64,000 nucleotides of DNA from Pristionchus mayeri (lineage: Eukaryota; Nematoda; Chromadorea; Rhabditida; Neodiplogasteridae), in the NCBI GenBank assembly GCA_036245805.1, contig BTRK01000001.1, positions 23,009,087-23,073,086 on the forward strand. Reading direction: 5' to 3'. The notes below the pieces were generated by a model, which had not been told where the DNA came from, ran no database searches, and saw only the letters and a program-made list of their open reading frames with translations. The position numbers and the translations under genes were made by a program. This document shows positions 23,414 through 36,700 of this stretch, one piece after another. The first letter of the stretch is position 1. Every line of letters begins with the position of its first letter.

Positions 23414-24724
23414 TCATTCCAGTCTTCCTCTCCTCATCTCCACTCGAAGTTTGCAACCACTGAAGTAGACTCCGTTTAGCTCGCAAACAGCTTTTCTTAC
23501 GGAGAAAGAATCGTAGAAGGTGCAGAATCCAAATCCCTTGAAGCGTCCCGTAGAGCGATCGGAAATCAATCTGCAGTACACAGCAAATTACGAATTCAGA
23601 TTTCATGCTATCTGAAGCAAGTATATGTCCACGATCCTTATCTGTTCATGTTGATGGTAATTATATAAGCAATGCATCTCACTTTAGATTGGTGACGTAT
23701 CCAGCTCTGTTCATAAATCTTCGTAGTTCGAATTCGTCCCTCAGATGAGGCAGATTTCCGATGAAGACACAACACTCGTTATGTGAACTTGCCTCAGCAG
23801 CGTCCACATATGGAGCAGGTGTCACATTGTATTCTACCTCTCCCCCTCTTCCTCCAGTTTCGCCTTTCATCCCAGTTCCAGTTACAACAGTCTGCACTTC
23901 TTCTTTGGCATCCTTGCTTTCCTCTTTCTTCTCGGTCGTATCTTCTTGTTTGTCCTCCCGCAGTTGAATGTAAGTCGAGAGTTGGCGACAGTAGGGACAC
24001 TGGACCTGTCCAGATTTCTGCAATTAATCTAATAATTCATATTTCATTCGGTCATTGCTCAGACATAGTTTTCAAATTTCGGAAGCTGTATTGTTTCTAC
24101 CGTATACCTCCATCTCTAATGCGCACGCCATGCAGAGCGTATGTCCACAGCCGACGAGGACAGCTCGAGTACGCGGATGAGCGGTCAGGCAAATTTCACA
24201 GGCGCGTGAGTAAATGGGCGGAGTTGAATCACTGGAAGAAATATTTGAGTTATCGTTATGATGTACATATATTGTAATAACGAAATAGCGAACATCTGTC
24301 CATCGTTTTCGACCCTGAACATCCTGATCTTTTCCTCCTTCTTATTCTTAGTATCGTCATCCTCTGGATCAGTCGCCTTCAAGTATCGTTCAACTGCAGC
24401 AGCCACTTCATCCTGTAGCAATTCGGGATCGTAAACGCTGAAACCTGCAACAGCACATTTTTTAACATAAAGCAGCCTATTCCGATTCTTCAATTAACCT
24501 CACACATCAAAAATTCTTTGGCTCAAATATATTATTAAATGCATAAACCTAATAATTCTCTCACCGATCACAGCCATGCCAACTGTGTTTGCTCTCTGTT
24601 CGAGCTCCCCGTTGACGCGAACATTGACGTAGCCGGTGTATATGAAGGGAGGATTGTCAAGGAAAGATCCACGGAAGGGGTCGATTTCGTACAAAGTGCG
24701 ACGGAACTCATTAGTAGTCGGCAT
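23414..24724 (-). CDS. RING-RRM protein, copy C (intact)
   Basis: Exons 24724-24565, 24444-24282, 24231-24108, 24017-23683, 23570-23414; all junctions are GT-AG, phases agree, 312 aa. N-terminal segment (MPTTNEFRRTLYEIDPFRG, YVNVRVNGELEQR), acidic helix (KATDPEDDDTKNKKEEKIRM), C3HC4 RING (CEICL, GCGHTLCMACALEME, CPYC), Glu/Lys linker, RRM (CVFIGNLPHL, FKGFGFCTFYDSFS). Compared with copy B, the RRM helix has VCELNGVYFSG in place of VRDLNGVYFRG. Exon 1 is identical to that of copy D. A short 5' UTR behind a ttgctctctcag acceptor suggests trans-splicing. Confidence 0.77.
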
Positions 24725-25209
24725 TTCTTCAGATACACTGAGAGAGCAAAGCTACGAATGAGATTCGTATTTAAAAAGATCTGTGTGTGGATGAATTGAA
24801 AACAAACGACGCGCCGCTAACGCCACTAGTAACATATGATGGATCTTTGCCAGGAGGGTCGATTCGATTAAAGGAGAGAAAAAGTAGGTTAGTCTATTGT
24901 CTAGAATGGAACTAATATTAATGCAAGCGAAATAGAGCCCTGGGAAATAGCTTACGAAATTGCGGGATGGTTGTCGTCAAAAATTGGAATTAATTGACAG
25001 CAGTTTTTCAAGTATGAATAGATCTATCACTTGAAAAAAGCTTAATATTCAAAATCTATATTGACGATACCCCTAGCAGTCCTTTCATTGTGAGTTATCT
25101 GCAGCACTGCCCATTAGAAATCGTAGTGCTGAAAAACAAGCACAAATATTGCACAGCAGTGAGACAATTAACAAAATTTCTTTATTAATTGTATATATAC
25201 ATTATTAAC

Positions 25210-25505
25210 ACTGCTTGAGTTGGAAATTTTGTAAATGTGCTCGGTGCCCTTATCGAGGTTTCCTGCAATGAGTGGTTCTCCTTCATAGATAGGGGGGGGG
25301 GGGCGTACACTTCACAGGTGGTATTCACTACTAATTTGTTCGTGAATAGATAGACGTCGTCGATGAGAGTGAGCAGGTATTTCTGAATCGACTCCTACCC
25401 CTTCACTCCTCCCTTCTCCCCCCCCCCCCCCCCTCCTCCCTTCTCCCCCCTCCTCCCTTCTCCCCCTTCACCCCTTAGTGCATACCTGAGCATCGGGAGT
25501 GAAGG
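25210..25505 (-). pseudogene. Duplicated 3' end of the VWA/EGF gene (remnant)
   Basis: Resembles 27650-27900, which holds the last exons and 3' flank of the large VWA/EGF gene: same gtttcctgcaatgagtggtt flank, same gatgagagtgagcaggtatt coding block and same acceptor-donor arrangement. Here the coding part is interrupted by a C-rich/G-rich expansion (about 25425-25475), and the sequence corresponding to upstream exons is missing after about 25505. It was carried along in the 2.43-kb duplication. Confidence 0.65.
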
Positions 25506-25852
25506 GGCTGTTGAGTGGATTGGAAAAGTAGAGAACCACGAAGTGTGTTTTATAAGATGCCATTTTGTTTTATGAGATGCCGATTGCAACTGTTTAATAC
25601 AATACTTATGCTAGCCCGGATTATCCAGCATGAAACAACGTTGGACATCTTTGGCGAGCTCATTGCTGGCAACAATTTCTTAGCAGATGACAACGAGCCC
25701 GTTCATTTTTCTTTTCAGTTCGATAAGTCTTCTAACGTTTATCGTGACGTATTTTAACGCTAGTTATCAAATAATTTTCTAAAGTTATTTATTAGGACAA
25801 ATTTGTACAAATATTATATTTTTATTATGTATTCCATCAGTGCTCATTTCGG

Positions 25853-27159
25853 TTATTGCAGTTTTCCTTTCTTCATTTTCACTCGAAGTTTGCGACCACT
25901 TAAGCAGACTCCGTTTAGCTCGCAAACAGCTTTTCTTACGGAGAAAGAATCGTAGAAGGTGCAGAATCCAAATCCCTTGAAGCGTCTCGTAGTGCGGTCG
26001 GAAATCAATCTGCAGTACACAGCAAATTACGAATTCAGATTTCATGCTATCAGAAGCAAGTATATGTCCACGATTCTTATCTCTTCATGTTGATTGTAAT
26101 CATATAAGAAATGCATCTCACTTTAGATTGGTGACGTATCCAGCTCTGTTCATAAATCTTCGTAGTTCGAATTCGTCCCTCAGATGAGGCAGATTTCCGA
26201 TGAAGACACAACACTCGTTATGTGAACTTGCCTCAGCAGCGTCCACATATAGAGCAGGTGTCACATTGTTTTCTGCCTCTCCCTCTCTTCCTCCAGTTTC
26301 GCCTCTCGTCGCAGTTCCAGTTACAAATGTCTGCACTTCTTCTTTGGTATCCTTGCTTTCCTCTTTCTTCTCGGTCGTATCTTCTTGTTTGTCCTCCCGC
26401 AGTTGAATGTAAGTCGAGAGATGGCGACAGTAGGGACACTGGACCTGTCCAGATTTCTGCAATTAATCTAATAATTCATATTTCATTCGGTCATTGCTCA
26501 GACATAGTTTTCAAATTTCGGAAGCTGTATTGTTTCTACCGTATACCTACATCTCTAATGCGCACGCCATGCAGAGCGTATGTCCACAGCCGACGAGGAC
26601 AGCTCGAGTACGCGGATGAGCGGTCAGGCAAATTTCACACGCGCGTGAGTATACGGGCGGAGGAGAATCACTGGAAGAAATATTTGAGTTATCCTTATGA
26701 TGTGTATGGTAATAGTGAAAAAGCGAACATCTGTCTATCGTTATCGATCCTGAGCATCCTGATCTTTTCCTCCTTCTTCTTCTTTGAGTCGTCATTTTCT
26801 GGATCTATCGCCTTCAAATAACGAATAACTGCGGCTGCCACTTCGTTATGTAGCAATTCGGGATCGGGAACGCTGAAACCTGCAACAGCACATTTTTTAA
26901 CATAAAGCAGCCTATTCCGATTCTTCAATTAACCTCACACATCAAAAATTCTTTGGCTCAAATATATTATTAAATGCATAAACCTAATAATTCTCTCACC
27001 GATCACAGCCATGCCAACTGTGTTTGCTCTCTGTTCGAGCTCCCCGTTGACGCGAACATTGACGTAGCCGGTGTATATGAAGGGAGGATTGTCAAGGAAA
27101 GATCCACGGAAGGGGTCGATTTCGTACAAAGTGCGACGGAACTCATTAGTAGTCGGCAT
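25853..27159 (-). pseudogene. RING-RRM protein, copy D (disrupted)
   Basis: Exon positions by homology: 27159-27000, 26879-26717 (approximate end), 26670-26547, 26456-26122, 26009-25853. Two lesions: the exon 2 donor, GT in the other copies, reads AC here, and no nearby GT replaces it, so exon 2 runs to a stop at 26695; and the last codon of exon 3 is TAG where the others have GAG, cutting the protein inside the RING. A frame starting at ATG 26793-26795 is open through the unspliced intron into the RING exon, so a short RING-only peptide ending at 26547 is conceivable. The RRM exons remain open (VCLSGRKLRVKMKKGKLQ end). Confidence 0.75.
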
Positions 27160-27736
27160 TTCTTCAGATACACTGAGAGAGCAAAGCTACGAATGAGATT
27201 CGTATTTAAAAAGATCTGTGTGTGGATGAATTGAAAACAAACGACGCGCCGCTAACGCCACTAGTAACATATGATGGATCTTTGCCAGGAGGGTCGATTC
27301 GATTAAAGGAGAGAAAAAGTAGGTTAGTCTATTGTCTAGAATGGAACTAATATTAATGCAAGCGAAATAGAGCCCTGGGAAATAGCTTACGAAATTGCGG
27401 GATGGTTGTCGTCAAAAATTGGAATTAATTGACAGCAGTTTTTCAAGTATGAATAGTCATCTATAACTTGAAAAAAGCTTAATATTCAAAATGTATATTG
27501 ACGATACCCCTAGCAGTCCTTTCATTGTGAGTTATCTGCAGCACTGCCCATTAGAAATCGTAGTGCTGAAAAACAAGCACAAATATTGCACAGCAGTGAG
27601 ACAATTAACAAAATTTCTTTATTAATTGTATATATACATTATTAACACTGCTTGAGATGGAAATTTTGTAAATCTGATCGGTGCCCTTATCGAGGTTTCC
27701 TGCAATGAGTGGTTCTCCTTCATAGAGAGGGGGGGC

Positions 27737-30700
27737 CTACACTGCACAGGTTGCATTCACTACGAATTGAGCTGCCTCGTCGACGTCGTTCGTGAAGAGA
27801 TAGACAGAGTCGATGAGAGTGAGCAGGTATTTCTGAATCGGCTCCTCCCCCTTCACCCCCCCCCCCTCCTTAGTGCATACCTGAGCATCGGGAGTGAAGG
27901 CAATTCCCACGAAGGAGTAGTCCGCCTCCTTCAACTCAAGAAGAGCAGGAGATGCATCGTCCATCGATCTCAAAGGAGTAAATAGAAGAATAAAGAATGA
28001 TGCAAACTGACGGGACTCCAGAGAAGATGACTGCGAAAGGTTTCGATGCTTCGAAGGCCGTCATATTTTCCTTCTTGAAGGTGCTCAGAGCGCTGCGAGG
28101 TCACAATTATAAAGTGAAACTATCGAAGAACGAACTTTCCTAGAGAAAAAGTGGAGGTGACATTGGAACTCTCGATAGCATCGAGTGCTTCACTGATTTC
28201 GGGAACTGTCGACTGAATCCCAGTATTGAAATACTCCTGCAGAAGGGAAGTTGATGGGACAGTGGAGAGAGATGGTTGACCGTATTCACTCCATTCATCA
28301 TGAATTCAGTTTTGCTCCTATCTGGATTCTCCCCCAGTCTATAAGTAGCTGCCATCCCCAAAATGACTGATGTTGCCTGCAATATTCTATTTCCCTTCGA
28401 GCATAAAATGCGCAAAACACTCACCAACTCAGGGGTGTTGTATGAGAATTTGGTGTTCTCGATGAACATCGCAATGTTGTACGTCGTGGCGTCGGGATAG
28501 CAGATGGGGATGGTCTTGGCTGGAATGGAGGAGGGGGAGGGGAAGGCAGGGGATGGGGCACGAACTGGTGGTGGGAGCAGTCGTCGTGGTCGTCGTCGAC
28601 GGAACTGCCGTCGGAGAGGCAGTGGAGACTACAATGGTCTACTCCTGATCATTCCATCCATCCCAGTATCTCACCCGTCACAGTCGTAGTCTTCGTCGTG
28701 GTGGTGGGGTTGAGCGAGGAGACTGAAATGGATGGTTTAGTTGGGTACTGGGAGTAGATGACTCGCTCTCTTCGCAGTGTGGTCCAGTGTATCCACTAGT
28801 GCAGATGCAGATACTGCCAGAGGAAGATCCTCCATTGGAACAGAGAGCAGTGTCACACGAGTCACCTGGAGAGGGGGTGAGGGGGAGAGAGAGAGAGAGA
28901 GAGAGAAGGGGGAGGGGGGGGGGAGATCTCACCAGTGAATCCATCGGGACAGATGCACTCTCCCGTCGGTTTGAATTGACCTCCGTTGCATTCTCAATTC
29001 CCTCTTATTCGTCACGTAACATTTTTCTCCTTACCCTGTGCTTGATTGGAAACAATGAATGTTCTCTGGAGATTCTCAGAGTTGTATCGATCGAATCCCT
29101 CGACGACGATGGAAGTGTACATGGAGGGAATCTGAAGGGGGAGGAGATGAACAATCATGGAAGAAGGGAACTCACTGTGAAGGGATCGGAGATGTACTGG
29201 TAGGCACAACCAGGATTCACGCGAGAAACTCCACCGTAGTCACGAAGACCAATCGATACTTGACCCTGATGGAGGGATTGAAATGGAGGAATAGATTGGT
29301 TAGTACCTTCTTCGTCCTCTTTCCAGTAGTGAAATCGAATTCATAGAGAACGGCAGAGGTAAAAATGACATGTTGAGCATCGGAGGAGGGGACAGTCAGG
29401 GCGAATCGAGTCTCCTTGTGGTCAGTATCGGCTGAAGAGAAGAGACTACCCCCTCCTCTCTCTTCCTCTCTCTATCTCACCATTTCCAGTGAAGGGAAGA
29501 TCAACGACATAGTCATTGTGAGGATCACTCACGAATCCCATCTCAGTCCGAAGTTTGGCTTGTAGACGAGCCTGCGATGAGAGATGAATGGAAGAGTGGA
29601 TCAATGAGAGTACCTGGACTGCACATCTTCCACTCGTCGTCGTTGCAGTGACCTTCCATGAGCCAGTCCCGTACGAAGGGAGATTACCTCGAAGGGATGA
29701 CATCCACTCAATACTAGAGGATGACTCACTGATCTCGAAGGAGTATGCAGCAGAATCGAAGAAGAGATCACGACGGATCTTGTACTCCATTACATTTCCC
29801 TGATGCTCGACGACAACCTTGGATGGATCGACTCCACTTCCCACTGCAACGAGCGAATACTTGGTCCATCAGTGATCTTCATCCATTCACTTACTGATCT
29901 GGACAACTAGTCTGGTGGCAGTCGATTCGACCTCGAAGATGGCTGAGTATCCCCCAGTGCAGTCTGATGATCCCTCTGCTGTGAGGAGGACGTCTTCTGT
30001 CGCCATCGACTTGATGACGTCAGGCAACTGAAGAGAAGGAATGAGCACAACTCAGGGAGAGAGGGACTGACGAAGAAAGTGTTGAGTTGGGAAGAGGGAA
30101 TCACTCTTCCTCCTGACATGTATGCAGCTGCCTCGTAGAGATAGTAGGGAGAACTCTGCATTCATCCATTCAACCCAGTCTCATTCCCTTTTCTCACCGT
30201 GGGAAGCATCGGATCGCCCCCGGATGGAGTGTAGATGATGTTGACCTGAGAGGAAGAAGAGACTCTCGAGAGAGGATGGAATGGACTCACTTGCACTCCT
30301 GGATGCTGGTTTCTCATTCGACTGAACTCATCGAGATCGAAAGTAGAGGAAGAGGAAATGAAGGCAATGATGAGATTGGGCTGAGCCACGTTGAGACGCA
30401 TCGCCTGAGGAAATATTTAGTGGATCACTTTCTACTGTATGATCGAGGAATGAGATGCAATGAGTACCTGATCAACAGCAGAGAATGCCTTCGTCGTCTT
30501 GAGAGTCGTCGGCTTGTGATTGGCAGAAGTGATGATTCGATTGAACTCGGAGATGAAGAAGGAAGCGATGGAGGAAGAAGCGGGGAAGGAGACAACTACA
30601 ACGGAGAATATGGGGAGATGGCAAGAAGAAAAAGAAAGTGTGCTGTGAATGAAAAGCTAAATTGTGCAGTATCTTGCGAAGGTAGTTGCCCTACCCTCAT

Positions 30701-33700
30701 CATCGTAAGTGATCAGATTGAATTGCTTGGCTCCGTCCGAGACAGCATCGATACCGTTGACGATATCGGCCAATTTGGGCTGCAAATACTCCTCTTCTCC
30801 CTCCCTCTCCCTCTCTTCCTCACTTGGAACATGAGATTGGCAGTGATGGTATTGTTCGTGAGTTCCATGATGAAAGTGACCGATCGGAAGTCTCTTCCTC
30901 TCTCGTCGCCAGCAGTCCAGAAGTCAAGAGCATCGCACATTCCTCAAGAGAACCTCATTTTTAATCCATATTTTATATTTGGAATGTTTTCATTGTGTCA
31001 ATGATCCTGTATCATCCTAAAATGGTCTCTGATCTCCCTCTCCTCTCCCTTCTTCTCACCATACTCGCAGAATTGTCCTACGTAGTTCTTGTCGCACTTG
31101 CACACTCCATTATCTGCCTTTCCATTGACACACTGGGGGATCTCGCATAGATCTCCCTCGTAGTTCGAGTAGCATCCGCATCCTCCCTGTCCTGAGCATC
31201 ACTTGTTCTCACTTCTCTCCATCGTATCTCACCATCGGAACTGCCGTGCACGCATGGGTAAGATAAGACAGCACAGTAAGCAAACCAAGTACGCTGCACC
31301 AGATAATCGAAGTGAGAGACCGACGCCTGATGATGGACAACATCAACTGAGGCTTGAGGAAGTTCAAACCTGGACGATGTACGCTCCTCCACTGGTGGGA
31401 CAAGCCATCTCGTTGGGATAGAGAAGCTCATAGGAACAATTGCCACGGAGTTCACCTAGAGGAAGAGAATGGAAGGAGAAGAGGAAGAGAGAGACAGACC
31501 AGCACCCGAGTAGTACGACTGATTCCCAGCCAGATCGAATACATAGAAGTCAGCGGGCCAGGGCCGCAGATTAGACTGCTCCTCTCCTTGGATGTGCAGA
31601 CGAGGAAACGTCGCCCAACCTGGAACCACCCAGTGTCAAGAAAAAAGAATGATTCAGGCTTGTTATAACAAACATTTCTGAATGAATCTATTTTCTAGAA
31701 ATATTCATAATCAAAATTCGACACTGGGTAGGTCATTGCAGGTCTGGACTGTTCCATCATGAGCACATCCCAAGGAGCGGAACTCATCAATCTGAGATCC
31801 TTACCCACATACACTTCAATTTGTACGATCTGATGATCAACGTACACCTCGGGTACTGGTCAGGTTCTTCATGGTGGAGTCTAACTGACCGGCCCCAGAC
31901 CCGTACGTCTGATTGCCTAGCAGATCATAGACGTAGAAATCAGCGCCAGGGGAGAGATTCGATTGCTCCGCCCCTTGGATATGTACCCGAGGAAAAGTAG
32001 CCCAGCCTGGAATGACCTCTCCTCTCTCAATGACGATCCCTCGGTACGAATCAAAACTTGTTAGTATAAACTACCGAAGTAAGCGGTTCTGTCGTCGGAG
32101 TCGTTGTCCATCTCTCCGTATGAATACCAGAGGGAATCATTCGAATGGGCGAATTGGAAGACGGCGCAAGCTCCGCCCGAATTCACAGTGAGATTGGCGA
32201 CGAATCTGAATCCCCTCGTCCCTCGACTCCTCTCTTCCTTCCTACCGATCGACCCCATCATCTCCGAGTTCAATGGGTAGACTCCATTCATGGACTGTGT
32301 TGAGGGAGAGCGTCTGCTTAGTCTCTAGATCCACCTTCCCAAGCACTCGCATCGCTGTCACTTCAGTGTCCAACGTCGACTCTACAACGGATTATATTAC
32401 CTTTACTAATTAATGCAAATCTTAATAATGCAATTCTCCAGACACCGATCTAAACGAGAAAAAAAACCCAATTTCTCGTTACTAACCGGATACAATTCTG
32501 AGGAATGCCCCGCCTGCTTCATCTGCCCTGTAGGGAAGAGTGAAAGTGACTCCAGTGCAATCCTGGTAGAACTGGGGATTGACATCCACCAGTTGAGTGG
32601 TCGTCGGATGGGAAGCGAGGGCGATGATCGTCTGCAAGGGAGAACATGGGGAGGGAGAGGGGGGAGGGGGGAGGGGAAGGGGGACTCACCTGGGCGACCT
32701 CGTCATTACTCGATCCCTCCGCACAAGTGTCCACGTAGACTCCTCCTGTCTCACGAGCGAAGCTAACGATATTCTGAGGAAGAAATTGTTCATATTTCAC
32801 TTGACAGTTCATCATCTGCGTACCTTGTCATTGAATGGCGGGCAAGTGTCTCCGAATTGCTGAGATCGAATGAGATGGAGAGGAGCTCCCGCCTCAGTCG
32901 CAGACTTCCTCAAGGGAATCAGGATGTTGAGGAAGAGAGAGGGAGACTCACTTCATGTCGATCACATCAGAGGGAACTGCCGTGTCATCAGTGTCTGTCA
33001 GGACGAAGACGATTGCGTCTTGACGATTCGTCTTCTGAAGAATGAGAAGCATTTCCTTCAGTACCCAGTTACCACCCCCCCCCCCCCTACTAGAAGTCCA
33101 CTCACATTTCCTAATGCAGTGTTGATGGCTCTAGCGATGGGTTGAGTGTCGGAGGCAGCGTAAGTGTACTTCACTTTGTCCAACTGGTCGATGATTCCCT
33201 GGACACAGGAGAACTCGAATCGATCGATGCTGTCGATGGGAGCTGAAGGGAGGAGAGAGAGAGGAGGAGAGAGGAGGGACTCACATCCATTCATGAGCAC
33301 TCGATTGTAAGTGACGAGGATGTAGGAACCATAGTCACTCTTGATGTTTTGAAGGGCGTAGATGATATTGTCGTAGATGTAATTCTGAACGAATCATTGA
33401 AACCACTCGAAAAATGTAAAAAAATGTGAGGGATAAAAGGCTAGAAAAAATCGAAAAGAGGGCGGAAGTGTAAAGTTCGCGAACCTGAGAGAAGGAGACT
33501 TGGATGACTAGGATGAATTGCCTGTCGGGAATCGAGAAATCGGCATCCACTGGAGCAGGACAATCGGCCACTGCAAGGAATGTAATCAGTGCCTTCTATG
33601 ATTCGAAGACTGCGATGGAGGAGACTCACGAGTCTCGCAGTGTCTTCCTGCCCATCCCACTTGACACCAGCACAGAGGTTCCCCATCCACAGGGAACTGA

Positions 33701-36700
33701 TTGCGAGAGGCACCGTTGTGACATTGGGGAATCTGAAAAAAATGTCAAGAGATACATATTTTTAAAATGTTGCATTAAAGTTCATCAATTATGAAAAGAC
33801 CGATACCTCGCAATGAGCTCCATCGAATAGTCGTGCACAAAGACATGCTTCTCCTCCCTCGGAAGTGGCTACTACTGATCCCCCATTGAGGCAAACCCAT
33901 GGGTCGGGTTGACGCTCCGCTGAAGATGCAGTCTACATGAGAAGGAGAGGATGATACTCACCCGGTTTCTCGCACATCGCAGGAACGACTCGAGTGAACG
34001 TACGTTGACCTGCTGCTGCTGTCGCTGACGTCACCTGAGGAGAGGATTCTTCGTAATGGTATGCGTAGGTTTTTTAGTATAATAGTGAATATGGTAGTAA
34101 TTTTCTCGCCTTCATCTGGATGGGACCAGCCATGCAGGTAGCATCGGAGAGCGTCTGCATGGTGAATGCGCAAGAGTCCTTCCTCGTAGAGAGATCCTTC
34201 GTCGTGCCCAATCCATTCCCACTCATGTCACGCATCTGAAAAGAAAAATAAAAGGGAGAGGGGAACTGGTCTAACCTGGATCTTATGCGAGTTGAGAGGC
34301 TGCGAGGAGTAGAGGGAAAGGTACTGATTTGCCCCTGTAATGAATGGATTAAACGAATTCTGTTCCTCAATTTCATGTATTCGTCTTCTTCACATCTTCA
34401 AAGTAAGGCTCATCTGACCCTGAGTGGCTGTGGCTGATCCCACATCGATGTTCTCGTCGTGAGAGAAGGAGACGAGGACGGCATCTGGAGACTGGACGAA
34501 GACTCGGAAGGAGCAGAAGGGGGCGGTGTCTGTGGGAGTGACCACACGGATGGAAGAGAGGGAAGAGGACACTTTGAATACCTGTCAATTCAGATGAGAG
34601 AGAGTGAATCAATTGTCAACAACGAAATGAACTCACGACAAAGTTCTGTACACTAATGAGTGACTTCACTTCGCTCTCCGTACCAGTTCCCTTGGCGTAG
34701 AGTTGCACCTCTGCATAGGAGAAATCAAAGATGATTGGAGATGGAGACTAACTGTTCGTTCCCGCGAATGAGACGTAGTAATCAGTTACTCCCTGGTCGA
34801 TCTCCACGTCTGTGTCTGTCTCTTGACCACAAGTGAAGCGAGACTGAAATATGCGAGATATCTTGGGTTTGCAAACATTAGGCCTTGCATTTTTTAATCA
34901 GGAAAGCATTGTTGGGATTATTGTATACTAATTATTTGAGTGGTAGAGACTGAACATACCTTGATGAAGACATTCTCGCTCTGATGGAGGAGAAGAGTGT
35001 AGTCCTGCGTCGTCTAGAAAAATAACTTTCTTCACTCTCGATCAGCATTATCTTCCTACCTTGGGAATATCATTCTTGGCGGTGTGAATGAGATCTCCAT
35101 GCACAGTACTCGCCACTCTATCTAGTGATTCGAAGTCTGCATTTTCAGGGTCGAGAGGAGCATCAGGCTGGTCAGTGAGAGTGATCACCAATCGATGACC
35201 GTATGCCAGAATCTGCTCTATCAATTGAACCTCTTCCGTCTGATCTACCTCTGTGGGAGACCTACAAGAACAATTGAATGTCATTAAATAGCTCTGATAA
35301 TTCTCACCAATTGGATGAGTCTGAAGGAACGGAGTCAGCGAAGAGCATCACGATGGATCGAGGATGGATTAGGGGAGAACTGGAGAGAAAATGAGGAATA
35401 GAAGGAGGAGAATGGAATCAACTCACGCATTGATGGCCTTCCTGAGAGCTCCGAGGGTCGGCTGACGATCGTCGCCCTTAGAGATTGCCACCTGAAGAGA
35501 ACAAACGAACTTATCCTCCTCATAAATCAGATCACGACAAGGTACTCAATATAATGAAATGTAATCATTCGACAGACCTCCTGGAGTGCTTGGTTGAATT
35601 TGGCAGTGTCGTCAGTCTCGAAGACGTCGTCGATGCTCGAATTCCCTGAAACGAAGAAGGAACTCGATCGATTCCCCTCTCCTGCCTACCGAATGCGAGA
35701 TAAGTGTAGAGTACGAAGTGGTCGTAAGTTCCCTTGTTGTTCTTCGCCAGATCGGAAATGGTCGATCCGAGATCGGGAATGATCTGAACGAACGTTTGAG
35801 ATCTCTTCCCTCCCCCCTCACGTACATATTGCAGATCTCTGGCCATGGTGTTCCTCAGATTGAGAGCGAGTACTATCGATCTCTTCTTCAGAGACAGATT
35901 GTCATTCATCGGAGGCATACACGTCTCTGCAATGTCACTCATCAAGTTTCGACAACTTCGAATTCATAATCAATCACTCACGAGGCTGGCAGTGCTCTGC
36001 GAATCTTCCAGGGGGGCATGCGCATCTCCCGTCCTGAGCAACTCCTCCGAAGCACAACAACTTAATAATTATTCATTAATTTGTTTAATTACTGAAATGT
36101 GCCACTGTAGGAAGTGTTCATTAATTTACAGAGGCGTTGACATCATTGATATGATGTCGTTCGAGTAGTGATTAAGAATGTAATGGTTTTCACCTCATCG
36201 CACTGCTCTCCGACCCAGAAGTTATCACAGACACAAGTGGCGTTGGGCAGTTTGACTCCATGGCCAGAGCAAGGAGCGGGATAACTGGAGGAATCGAGGA
36301 TGGAGGGAGAAGAAGAAGAGGAGGAGATCGATCGAGCAGGAGGAGGAGAAGAGTGAGCTGAAGAGAAAGTGATGCTGATATTTGACTTTCTTAGCCTTCG
36401 TGCGTTCAGTTCTCTTTGTTAATCCAGAAGTAATGCGGATGTCTGATTCACTAGGCGTGGCTATTAAGATAAGGAGCCTCCATTTTCAGCACCTACCAAC
36501 TTTTTGGTGCAGATAAGATCTCTCCCCTGGATCTCTCTATAGTCTGCTTTGGTTTCATACTCAAGCACATAGCTAATTACATCATCATTAGATAGTCTAG
36601 ATGTACTCACCCTGAGAGAGTCGGAGAAGTGTAAGTGGTGTCTCGTCGAGGGATTTGAGGATGGAGTCACGGCTTATTTCCGATTCGAAACTGATGAGGA

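Larger units (their letters stand above)
23330..27905. repeat. Tandem segmental duplication, unit about 2.43 kb
   Basis: Bases around 23330-25500 recur at an offset of about 2435 (25762-27900). The stretch from RING-RRM exon 1 and upstream flank (24470-25020 versus 26920-27430) is almost identical, with only scattered differences. The unit contains one RING-RRM gene plus the 3' exons of the neighbouring VWA/EGF gene, which are intact only at the right-hand end. Near-identity of the 5' half against visible divergence of the 3' half suggests recent duplication or gene conversion. Confidence 0.85.

Noticed and set aside
31078..31455. 125-aa single-exon minus-strand frame
   Set aside because: It mixes frames of exons 33-35 of the VWA/EGF gene; the spliced model keeps EGF cysteines and phases.
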